DNA of 64,000 nucleotides, taken from the NCBI RefSeq assembly GCF_902806685.2, contig NC_048542.1:2464533-2528532 (forward strand), written 5' to 3'. Position numbers and translations under genes: made by a program. Source of the DNA: Maniola hyperantus. Lineage: Eukaryota > Arthropoda > Insecta > Lepidoptera > Nymphalidae. Below, piece after piece: positions 1 to 10,696 of the stretch (positions are counted from its first letter, which is position 1; each line of letters starts with the position of its first letter). The notes beneath the pieces were generated by a model. That model searched no databases, was not told where the DNA came from, and worked only from the letters and a program-made list of their open reading frames with translations.

Positions 1-196
1 CATGGCTAGTATTCCTCTTTTTCCGCCAAATAAGCATTAAGCTTATGAGGCCTGTGTTAGGAGAAGGCACAACTGTGGTGCAATGGCTAAGACTTAAACT
101 GTCAACCTTTGGGATAAAAAGGTTCTGGGATACTACCACATTATCCCCTGATGATGATTACCATTATCTTTGGACCATTATCATTATCCATTTCAG

Positions 197-3100
197 ACAA
201 AAAGAAGAAGAATTGAGGAATTCACTGGACCCCAAGCACGCTCACCTGATAGACGAGCTGCATGTAGAGATTTCAGCATTAGCGCCACCTGCCGAGGCGC
301 ATGCGAGGATCGCATATGCACTGGCAGAGGTCAAGAAATACCTCATACCAGACCCTGCTGATATGATGCGACCTCCTCCGCATATGCATCGCGAGATTAT
401 GGAGAGAGGTAATAATTTACTTAATAGTCATCATCAACCCATCGCCGGCGCACTACTGAAGTACAGGTCTCATCAAGATGAGAAATGCTTAGGCTATAGT
501 CTGCCACACTGGCACATTGAGACCTCACACACCTTTGAGAACATTATGGAGAACTCTCAGGCACTTCTTCACCATCAAAGCAAGTGATTAGCTCTGAAAA
601 GTTAGAAGTGCATGCCCAGGATTAACCCCCAACCTCTAGTATCTACTACAAGCGAAATAATTGTATATATACCAGTCGGTATTATCCCTCCCCACACCCC
701 ACAGGATAGCTCTGTCTAGATTATATTTTCAGTCATTCAGACTCCATCAACAGTCTAAACTATTTCTTTAGATTGTAGTACTGAAAGATCATTCGATAAC
801 TCCGCGTCAATGGTTCATATAAAATGACTGCTCACTGTGTACTTGCGGAGTAAATTATTTATCACTTGGTGGTTGAAGTGAGCCACAACTGCCTTCTTTC
901 TGTACCGGAAAGAGATTTTTAATACTTTTTACACTTCCAGGTATACCCCTGCATGTTTTATTTGCCTAATAATAGTTATACTCATTAGTTTACTTTAACA
1001 TCTTCATTATTAATTTAGTTTACATTATTTATTTTCATCTTTGGTTAATTACTATTATAGAACTTTTGAGGGGCCAAAAATAATTCTATACCCAACTATA
1101 GGCCCTCAAACTTATGTGTATGTCCATCTAAATGCATAACAAAAACTGGACAAATCAAAATATACTGTGTTATAAAAACTATCAAACTGCCATTTATTAA
1201 ATACAAATTTAAACTAAACAACATATAAAAAGTAACTTATAAACTAAACTCAAGAAACTAGTAATCACAAGGAAATGTAGTTTCACTCAAAGACAGTGAA
1301 GAATATGGTGTACTAAGTGATCAAATATTGGTAAAATTTAACCTAGTGTACAGCATAATAGAAACAGTAGGTGAGATTTTGAAAATGCAAATTCTTCACC
1401 AGACTTGGCGACACAACGACGACAACTACTACAATCGCCCCAACAGGGCAACAACGCCACACTTAAGATAATACAGGAAAAAAACTACACTTAACACTAA
1501 AATTATCAAAAAAATAAATTCTTCAACAACAATAAAGTATGGGTGAAGATAGTAAGCACAGGGTAATCAAAACAATAAGATTATAAATGGATGTTGAAGA
1601 ATATGTGAACTAAGTAATTAAATGGGTGTACAGAGTAATCAAAGCACAATGGTAAAGTTACACTGGCAAATTTGGTGACGAAGAACATGAGGTAAACTTA
1701 GTAATCAAAGTGGTGTACAGAGTAATCGAAGAACAGTAGTTAGGCTAGATTGACCTATCTATTGGGTGATAAGGATAAACAAAGTAATGAAATGGGTGAC
1801 CACATAATCAAATACACTGTAGTTAGGTACCTACTTTGAATAACTTATTTGATTTTGAAAATGGAGTGTATGAAGTAACCAAATGGATGACCAAGTAATC
1901 AAATGGGTGTACAAAGTAAACAAATGGGTGTACAACGTAATCAAATGGGTGTACGACGTAATCAAGTGGATTAATTACCACGCAATCAAATGTGTGTGTA
2001 CAAGTAATCAAATGGGTGTACAAAGTAATCAAACGGGTGACCAAATAATCAATTAGGTGTATAAAGTAATCAAATGGGTGACGAAATAATGAAATGGGTG
2101 TATAAAGTAATCAAATAGGTGACCAAGTAATAAAAGGGGTGTACAAAGTGATCAATGCACAGTAGCTAGGCAAAATTGAAACAGTGCCACTTTTTCCGCC
2201 AGATTTTGGGACACCGCGCCGGCCCCTCCTACAAACGCCCTCCCAGGGCCACGCAGCACGTAAGCTCACACTAATTAATAAAATTGATCACACTATTACA
2301 AACTAATCTACGTACATATATCATGTCATTGAATTGTTACAAAATGAAAGCTAAAATCGAAATACATATCGAAAATTGCAAACGCGGCAGAAATCTAACC
2401 CAAATCAGAAACAAAAATAAAAATTTCGGAAAGGTCTTCCTCCGACCTTTGTTTGAGTCATCAAGAAGTTGATAAATAAAATAAGAACACTGCTATCTTA
2501 CGCTAAAATGTATTATTGTATCAATAGGGAATATGCGTGTAGTGCACAAATATTTTTTCCCTACTTTTATCCTGGCAAATCAAAGAATTCCCACCCTACC
2601 CTATTGACTGATTGAGAATGAATGCAGTGCAGTGATAAAGTGTGGACAGTTCTGGTACAGAATCTTTAAAATAAACTGAAATGAAGGTTCCAATGTATTT
2701 CTATCCTTTCCATAATACTCCCTGCGGAAAAGGATAGCACTAGATTTGGACCTGTCAATTCAGTTTTGAGATTGTGTAAAATAGAATAATTAGCCACTAC
2801 AGGCTGACAAGAAGGTTTATATACACCCGGCGTGTAAGTTCAATTATTCAATCCGATATGTATTTCGACTTTAAAATTCCCTTCGAACTTTTAGAAAACT
2901 AATAGTCGACTGAATGGGCGCATTTGTCCGCCAGATTCGAGGCCCGAAAGTCCGCCAGATACAGGGGCGGAGCGATGGGCCCTTCTCGAAACGCCCCAGA
3001 GCAAGAACGTGGTGTACCGCGCTTGCACCGTCACAAAACGCTCCTATTCCTACCAGAACCCCGTAGTTAGTGCAGGTGCGCCCTTGACTTGACACTTTTA

Positions 3101-6100
3101 CTTGAACGAATTAATGACTGGACACGTTTTGCTTCAAAACACGGGCAAGTGCGAGTCGGACTCGCACACAAAGGGTTCCGTACCGTCGTACAAGATATAC
3201 TTAACACTTTAATGTAGAACACTGCAAGTTAATGACGGACTGCGCCACCTATAAGTTTCTTGACGACACGACAGACAGACAGACAACAAAGTGATTCTAT
3301 AAGTTTTCCTTTTGAGGTACGAATGAAATGATTTTCAAGCCCCGCAGAATTTGTTCCCGTTCCCGTTCCTGTTCTCAGAATTTCCCTTGGGGAATTAGAG
3401 ACCCAAATTACAGTTGAACCAAATTAAAAAGTGAGTATTTTTAAGATGGATGGTGTATGATATGAATAGCCGCTGTCAAACTGCATTTTTTTTATTTATT
3501 TTTTATTTTATTGTAAAAGGCCCCTAAATTAAGATAAAATTGTACTCAAAAGCAAAATATTAACTATAGGTTGCTAGAAATTTTACAATTTCGTCATTAT
3601 TTTCGGGTTTTTATTATCTCCAGACAATGTTTTGACAGTCATTGTGCGTTGGTTAGTGGTAAATGCGAAAATGGTTGAATAACGTGTCCTGTAGTTAATT
3701 CGTTCAAGCCCTTTAAAAACGAACACGACACTGGGGGACCATTCTTCAACTAAATACTTTTTCACATAAACCAGGGACCAAAATTCACTCACGAACACAT
3801 ACACTAAAAAGCCTGCAAATTGGCTTATATTGAAAAAAAAATTCATTCATATACTTATACAAATTAAATAATTTAACTGCTATAACACACCAATGACATT
3901 CAAAATTTTATTGTTGTTTCCTAATTTCGTTTTTATTTTATTTTTTGTTGATTTTAATTTTAAAATAATTAACAAACACTACTATGTTTTAAACTATGAT
4001 AATTTTAAAATACAGATGACTGTGAATGCCATTTCTTAAATGATGTCTAAGGATATCCATTTGTTATAGGAGATAGAGGTTATTGAAAAATTCTCTTCCT
4101 GCAAGTTTCACACAATCATAAAATAAATAACCTTACACAACTAACCACCAAACACTACAATGGTAAAATTACTTGAACAGGCCACCAAATGTTTGAATGA
4201 AATCAAGAAAAAACAGGTTACCTCTTTTCTAAATTTTGGTTGTACATAAATCTCAAAAATAAACTGACGACTTGAATTATTTATTAGTGCTACTTTAAGA
4301 CCTGCCAATTTATTTTATAAGTTTATGTACAACAAGGATAGTTGAATCCAATTATCCTTTAAAATGTGATCTTGGGGAGCACATTGAGCCATCTATCCTT
4401 GGATAAAACACCTGATAATAATTATATTAAACCTGAATCAAAAGCCACAGTATCTGGGAGCCTACTACATTATTATTGAGAACTGCCTCGTTGGTGTGGT
4501 AGTCAGCTTCTTATCATTGCAGATCATGAGCTTCTGTGTTTGAGTTTTGGATTGGGTCAAAATAAATTGGGTTTTTCTGATAAGAAATTCTCATTAGCAA
4601 CCCGGAATTGGAAGTTAGCATTGTTGCACTTTTGTGCATCAAAGAGTATGTAAAGCCGTCGCTCCTGCGCCTAATTTTTCTTCGGATCATGTCGGATTGA
4701 GAGTAAGGGAATAGAGAGTGCACCTTTGTTTGAGCACACACTTGTGCACTATATGTCCTGCGCATTGGTCAATGTACGTTTTGATTAGCATGGGCAACTA
4801 CAGATGACGATTGACGAGGGCCTGGGTGCAATCCCCAGGTTGGGCCAAAAATTGTTAGGTACAGGGTTTCCTCAAGAAAGAATTGAGTTGACTGCCGCCG
4901 TGGCCGACACTCGGTCAGGTAGACATTATCCCAAGAAAATCTCTTCCATTACGTGATTGAGTCACGACCCTATAAAATGAAGAATACGACGCTATTATGG
5001 CACAGGTTTTGTTCCAGACGCGCCCCCGCATGCGCCGCAGCGGCCACCGCGCCCGCCCACTGTTCCCCGCATGCCGCCGCAGGGCATGCGCGGCATGCCG
5101 CCTAAGACCAAGGTGCTCAGCATTCTTGACAGGGCACGCTCCGCCATGGAGACGTCCTACCCGTACGAAGACCCGTACGCGGCGCCGGAACCGCATGTCA
5201 GACAGGTGATCTTGTCATTTCTATAGGTTTCTAATAATCTCAGTGCCGTTTATTAACAGACTTCGGCTGCCAATTTGAGGTATGTAATTGTTTGCCGTTT
5301 TGTTTTTGTACACAAATCGCCAAACTGAATTAGATGAAAAGCAACTAATCCCACTAGCCACTTCCCACCTGTCATTCATGTCACATTGATTGTTGGATAG
5401 AAGCAGGCATACCTCTGCGGAACTCCATAATATTATACAGGGAACTACAAGCTACCAATCTATATGGTACAAGGTGCAGTATGCGATATGTATAGTACAC
5501 GTCAGGTCGAGATAGCAATCGGGAAATTAACGCCCCGCACGTCACTCGCGCTCGCCCGCACCGGGTAAGCGCGGGGGGCTGTGCTGGTGTGCGTCGCCCC
5601 GACTCATACCCCGATTGTCATCTCGACCTGCCGCAGACTATACCGTCTGTTCTCCCACTACTACTAAAGAAGCAGGAAAGGCAAGCAATACTCCACCATA
5701 CACCACCACACATGTTCCAGAATACATTCTACATTACGTTTCATTCCAACAATGAAGCATCGTCAGGACATGTAGTGCATTGTGGAGTGAATTTATTCCT
5801 CAGTTGCAGTTATTTTGCAATTAAGAATCGGCCTTAAATTATATATCCACTCAGATATGGAAATAGTCCTGCTGATGTTTTTGCTGTGCTTGAATTTGTT
5901 CTCTACAATTTCCAGGGGCCGCGTGGTCCCCCGCGCGCGCCTGAGCCGGACTACTACAGCTACGAGCGTGGCCAGGACCGCTTCTACGAGGACGATTCGA
6001 GCTATTACAAGGACGAGCAGCGTGAATACAAGGCCTCGGCCCGCGACGTGGGGACCCGCCGCCCGGGCCCCGGGCCCTCGCACGCGCGCCACTACCAGCG

Positions 6101-6131
6101 CGCCTCGCCCTACCAGCGCGCGCCCAAGTAG
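197..6131 (+). CDS. STAR/KH-domain RNA-binding protein (KHDRBS / quaking-related), 3' part, three exons
   Basis: The exons are 197-408, 5018-5205 and 5916-6131, with TAG at 6129-6131. All junctions are AG/GT and the phases agree. The first exon in the window encodes the C-terminal half of a STAR-type KH domain (EEELRNSLDPKHAHL, then AEVKKYLIPD), which in KHDRBS/Sam68 and fly qkr58E proteins binds U/A-rich RNA and regulates splicing in the nucleus. The next exon is a Pro/Met/Gly linker ending in TKVLSILDRARSAMETSYPY. The last is rich in Tyr, Arg and Gly/Pro (PDYYSYERGQDRFYEDD, then HYQRASPYQRAPK), like the Tyr-rich tails of Sam68-like proteins. About 204 residues are visible; the QUA1 region and the KH N-terminal half lie left of the window. 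The family is clear, but the exact paralogue is not. Intron 409-5017 holds a minisatellite. Confidence 0.9.
425..641 (-). mobile_element. Diverged tRNA-headed SINE (family S1), reversed
   Basis: It matches the SINE copies at 46.1, 49.9, 53.0 and 54.9 kb in reverse. Landmarks are the CAACCCATCGCCGG 3' end, CACACCTTTGAGAACATTATGGAG, and a degenerate internal promoter near 610-640. It begins just after the KH exon's donor. Confidence 0.75.
1560..2165. repeat. Intronic minisatellite, about 20-21 bp unit
   Basis: The unit is close to AAGTAATCAAATGGGTGTAC and recurs more than 15 times. It is best ordered between 1870 and 2150 and progressively degenerate and spaced out toward 1560. Units alternate between GTGTACAAAGTAATCAAATGG and GTGACCAAGTAATCAAATGG forms. 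The minus-strand frame through it is only the repeat read as a roughly 7-residue period. Confidence 0.9.
5491..5642. mobile_element. GC-rich palindromic MITE, family A copy 1
   Basis: A fold-back element with arms GTCAGGTCGAGATAGCAATCG and the reverse complement near 5614-5637, with a GC-rich centre of CGCCCCGCAC/GTGCGGGGCG type. It lies in the second intron of the KH gene. Other copies are near 26.1, 36.9, 43.5 and 49.8 kb. Confidence 0.85.
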
Positions 6132-6324
6132 TACCCAGACCGTTCGTATTTTACTAGTGCGTCGATCGGACACGGTTCAAGCTTTTAACGTACTAAACTT
6201 TGAAATTAACGCGGTTGAAGTTTTAAAAAATTGAGTAATATATTCCGTTCCCTCCCAATCTGATTATGACTAAAGAAAACGGATTGCATAAAAAATTAAG
6301 TCACTAAAAACTTATAAGTTTCGC

Positions 6325-6650
6325 GATTGCAAGGCCTCCGCGCACTACGTAGGGGCTCGCTGACACGCGTACCAGCGCGCGCCCGGCAAGGGAGCCCTGC
6401 GAGTACAAGGCCTTAAGCGCGCGACGCGACATAGGGACTCTTCGACGCACGTACCGTTCACGTCCAACTAGTACCCGGACCGTTGAAATAGTGCGTCGAT
6501 CGGGCACGGTTCATTTTTCGACGTACTAAACTTTAAAATTAACACAGTTGAAGTTTAAAAAATTTAGAGAACTGTATTTCCATAAGTAGTTCCCTGATAA
6601 TCTGATTATGACTGGGGGAAATAGATTTTATGAAAAAAACATGCATAGGA
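6325..6650 (+). pseudogene. Decayed tandem copies of the KH gene's terminal exon and 3' UTR
   Basis: Two partial copies of the terminal exon lie directly downstream of it. Copy a (6325-6390) matches the KASARDVG...YQRAPK segment but has an in-frame TGA. Copy b (6400-6650) starts EYKALSARRDIGT, runs through the former stop, and continues into sequence matching the 3' UTR. Shared UTR landmarks are GTGCGTCGATCGG, GTACTAAACTTT and AATCTGATTATGACT. There is no start codon or intact frame. This is a local duplication remnant that could be part of a longer 3' UTR. Confidence 0.75.
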
Positions 6651-6797
6651 AAAAAATAGAGTCACTAATACTTAGAATTTAAAAACTAATAAAAAAACGT
6701 TTGAAGAATGTGCAAATAGCTTGGTAATCTCAATTTAAAATTTCGTACCCTTTTACATTTAAAAAATATTTAAAATCAAGTTGAGCTCAAGTTCATA

Positions 6798-6803
6798 AAT
6801 AAA
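6798..6803 (+). terminator. Possible poly(A) signal of the KH gene
   Basis: AATAAA lies about 670 bp after the TAG and beyond the decayed exon copies. It is a candidate only, because AATAAA is frequent in this AT-rich sequence. Confidence 0.25.
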
Positions 6804-7130
6804 TTAAAATGATTAAAAAAAATCCATGAGTTAACTATTGAGATGAGTTGAGATAACTATTTGTTAATATAAGAACATTAATAAGACTAATTTATTGATA
6901 GATTTATTTTGTGTGAAACAAAATAAGTCACTTTTGCTTTCTAATCAACAACTAAAAATATTAACATTGATTTTTTCGAGTCAAAAGTCCGATTCGAGGC
7001 ACAGATTTGATTTGCTTCTTTTATTATGTTCACTTTACTTTTGTTTTATTTGCCATTTTCTTAAGTTACAAATTTCAATGGTTTTTTTAGTGATATTTAA
7101 GTTTTTTAACAAAACTGTGTCAATTTTCAG

Positions 7131-10100
7131 GCCAGCCACACCTCAGAAGAAACGCTCTCAGTAAGTAGCCGGTGAGTAAAAATTACTCAAAATAAATCAG
7201 AAAACTGTAATCAAACTAAAAAATTGGAGACAAATACCTGCAGCAAAAAGAAGATTCCAAACTTATGTAATTTAAATATAGAACGAGTTTATAGCATTTA
7301 AAAACCCATTGGCACCATACCAATAAAATATGTACTAACTTATAAATCTGCACCATTACTAGAATAATAAAACGCAAACAATTAAAAAAAAATTGTAATA
7401 TCAATTTTTCTCACCGAAGGAATGAGAGCCATAAACTATAAATGTATGCAACTATGCAATATTCTAATTCTAATATCTTATAATCCTAGAATGGTAGTTA
7501 TATTAAAGAACAAAAATTATTTTGAAAAAATCGTCTGTAATCTTAAGATCAGTAACTATAAAATGGAATTTTAAAAAGTGACTATTCCTACATGTTTTGA
7601 TTTAGGTATAAAAACGAAAAAAGCTTAGTTTATAATTAAATATAGTTTCTTAAATATGTAAAACTTAACTTGAGATGGTTTCTTTATTTCGAAACTTTAA
7701 TAATGTACGACAAACTTTGTGTGTCTTAGAAATAAATAAAATCAAAAACTAATTACGAATTTTAATTACCAAAGTACTGACAAATGGTAAAGGGGAGTCT
7801 CTCCAGTGATTCATAAAAAGACTTTATGCCCTATAGATATAACTTTATGAGGAAAAATAAATTATTTTTCCAGTGCAATATCCCCCAAACCCTATTTGAG
7901 TAGGGATGTTACAACATAATTTGATTAGAGACTTTCTTTTATTAACAAATTCTGTTTGGTATAAGGTCCTTACTTCATCTGTTAAAACAAAATTATTGCC
8001 TGTCCTACCTACGCCGTATACACATTCAAATGAAATAATTAAAAATACAATATAATGGGTACATGACTACTAAAACTGTACTTGACGTACAAACAAATTA
8101 AATGTTACAACTTAAATAAGACTTAAAATTATAACACAATAGGAGATCCGGTTCGAAGGACCATGTAATTTCAGTACACCTGTGCTACTACGGTCAAAAT
8201 AAAGATACGAAAAATGGCGATTTCCAATAGTGTGGAATACCCGTGAATAAAATAACGAATATCGATTCATAAACTTAATAACAAACTGTCTTAGCGGGCG
8301 GTAAATGCACTGCTAAAGCCATTTACATTACAAGCACGGAACGACTTCGTTTATATTTGCATTATTAAGTCATTAATCATGTACCCTATTATAGATATTT
8401 AAACCTGCATAGGACACAAAAAATGGCAATTTCTCAAGTTTTTTCCCAAAGTGAGACTATTAATAAGCGGATTTGCATCCTTAAATTAATACCGTAAAAG
8501 AATCTTAAATTGCACCTTGTCTACATTTTTGATGCATTATCAAACATTAGTATGAATTTGTTATGATTTTCCCCTTAAAAATTTTAAGAGCAAATCTACC
8601 GCATGAACGAAAAGGTAATTAGAAGAAAGATCCTTTTTGGTAAACCAAGCCAATCTTAATAAAAATAAAAGAGTAAAAGCATGAAATGATATTATATTGG
8701 CTGATTTTAAAAAGGTAGCGCAATAATATGAAATTAAAGACTGAAGAGTTGAAGTTTAACCATTAAAGAATAAGTTAACAAAATTAAGAAACAACGAAAA
8801 TGGGACGTCGCCGAAGAATAATGGACTGTAAAGAAAAGGTACAGGGTAAGTTCTTAAAAGAAATAGTAAGGTAATAAAAATACGAAAAAATCGGAATGCC
8901 TAAGGAAAATTGTTATCATAAATGTTGCTGTATAGTACTTACCAGTAATAAAATACATAAACTTCGGTACAATTTTTTTTTGCAAAATAAAGGTAAACCA
9001 GAAGTCGTATATGCAAAGCTGAAATTAAAACCGATGCAAAACTCGTGTTAATGGTGCTAGAGAAAAACAAAATCTAAAACTATAAAATAAAGCCTGAAAC
9101 GAAAAATACAACATGGACATCTAGTACCTCAAACATACTGTTTTTGAACAAAATCAAAAGCAATCGCCGATCAGTTTACCTAAGGTACTATGTTTCTTCA
9201 AATAAACTTGTGATAGTAATTAAGGATGACAATCTTAAGGAATGCAACTTTTTTCAAATTACTTAACACTATTTTGTGTGTAAGATGAAATTATTGAGAA
9301 AACACTGAACTGATTTGTATGGAAAACACTGAACCGATTGCAATTTTAAAAAAATAGGGTAGATAGATAAAACTTTGCACTAACTTAATGAAATTCTTGA
9401 AATTTTCAGCTCCAGCTTCTCTAGTAATGGTAAGTAAATATCTTGTGTTCAATGATTATTTGACTATTATAATAGAATAAGCCTATTGGTGAAACACCCA
9501 CAGATCAAAGAATAATCTTGGTAACAAGGGTGCACAAGTTTACATACTGGGCACCAAGATGCACCTAACGGCCAGGATCTCGCGGACTAATAGCCCAAGT
9601 CCATTTATGTCTTATGTAAGACTGACTGGAACAAGTGCGCGAAAATCAATTTTTCGCGTGACTCCTATTATAGGTATACCGTTTCACCGAGACGGCTCGT
9701 GAGGTAGGGCACGGGTTACGGAAGGGTACCTTTGACGTAAATATCAAGGATTTAAACTTCCTGTCACCAACTCGCACCCTAGCCGAGGATCCATCTCAGT
9801 CAAGCGGTACACCGTAGTTTATGTTAAAGATATGTCTTACTACACCGGCCATTTGCATTACTCCAAACTTTTACTTTTCACTAATAGTCAAATATTCTAT
9901 AGGTACTTTTTAATATTCTATCTATATCATATGCGAACTGAATAAAAAATTATTAAAATTTTGTGGTTTTATTTAAAAAATGGGGAATTCTGATTTAAAT
10001 TAAAGAGGTACAAACTTTTTGTGCATAGATGTTTTATTGATTTTTTTCTTATAAATAAATGATCAGTTATTAGTGTAAAATATAACTGCTACATTGTGAA

Positions 10101-10144
10101 GAACTTAATACTAAGAGCTATTTTCTATTTTTGCAGAACAATAA
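7131..10144 (+). other. Candidate alternative 3' exon chain for the KH gene
   Basis: Three small segments have strong splice signals and compatible phases. They are 7131-7171 (acceptor CAATTTTCAG; donors GTAAGT at 7161 and GTGAGT at 7172), 9410-9429 (20 nt; acceptor AATTTTCAG, donor GTAAGT) and 10137-10144 (acceptor TTTTTGCAG). If the exon at 5916 is skipped, the phase-0 exon ending at 5205 continues as ASHTSEETLSVSSR, SSFSSN, EQ and then TAA at 10142-10144, giving a Ser-rich tail of 22 residues in place of the Tyr-rich one. An AATAAA overlaps the stop (10140-10145). This is inference from splice signals only; exons this short also arise by chance. Confidence 0.33.
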
Positions 10145-10174
10145 AGTATGTCAGGTGTACTAAGGCTGAGATTT

Positions 10175-10395
10175 ATAGAGCCCTAGCTTATGCCAGCGAC
10201 TTCGTCCACGTGGACTTCACAAATTCGAACCCCTATTTTATCCCCTTAGGGATTGAATTTTCATGCAGATGTCTACGTCATAATAGCTATCTGCATGCTA
10301 AATTTCAGCCCGATCCATCCAGTACTTTGAGCTGTGCGTTGATAGATCAGTCAGTCAGTCACCTTTTCGTTTTTACATATTTAGATGCTTTAGCT
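10175..10395 (-). mobile_element. Helitron-like element (CAACGCACAGCTC type), reversed
   Basis: It starts at the CTAGCTTATGCCAGCGACTTCGTCC end and runs through GCATGCTAAATTTCAGCCCGATCC and the TCAGTCAGTCAG stretch. It is the same family as 19310-19582, 21190-21425, 39775-39965 and 63605-63825. Confidence 0.75.
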
Positions 10396-10696
10396 TTGCT
10401 CAGACTTAAGATATAGATCTGTCTCGTTTAAACTCAAGTCTTAAGAATCCGCAGTCTCTCTAGATCTCAGCCTAAGTTGTATTTTAGAACTACAAAAAAT
10501 ACCTATTAGTTTAATAAATGTTTGAAAGACATTCTAATTTTTTTCTATACATATATTGCATTTAAATTAAATAGATCACAAGCTTTAATATACTACCTAA
10601 AAATGGGAACAAAAAAAATTATAGCACATATTTAACAAGTAGCGATTAGATGATTAATTAATTATCCTTATGAATAATAAAATATGAATACATGGA

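Larger units (their letters stand above)
409..5017 (+). other. Large intron of the KH gene
   Basis: This 4.6 kb stretch has no coding signal. In order it holds a diverged reversed SINE (425-641), plain AT-rich sequence, a minisatellite (about 1560-2165), two related GC-richer patches around 1390-1480 and 2180-2270, a fragment of the CGAGTC/GGCCGG repeat family (3140-3330), and unremarkable AT-rich DNA from 3340 to 4900. The open frames at 2871-3095 and 3583-3846 on the minus strand resemble nothing known. Confidence 0.6.

Noticed and set aside
45..587. 180-codon open frame at the left edge
   Set aside because: Only 197-408 is exon, with acceptor and donor sites; the rest is intron and a reversed SINE in the same open frame by chance.
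1823..2044. Repetitive HPFDYVV-type protein on the minus strand
   Set aside because: It is the roughly 21 bp minisatellite read as seven residues per unit.
5793..6234. Arg/Ala-rich frames on both strands over the KH terminal exon
   Set aside because: They are shadow frames of GC-rich coding sequence; the true frame continues exon 2 in phase and ends at 6131.
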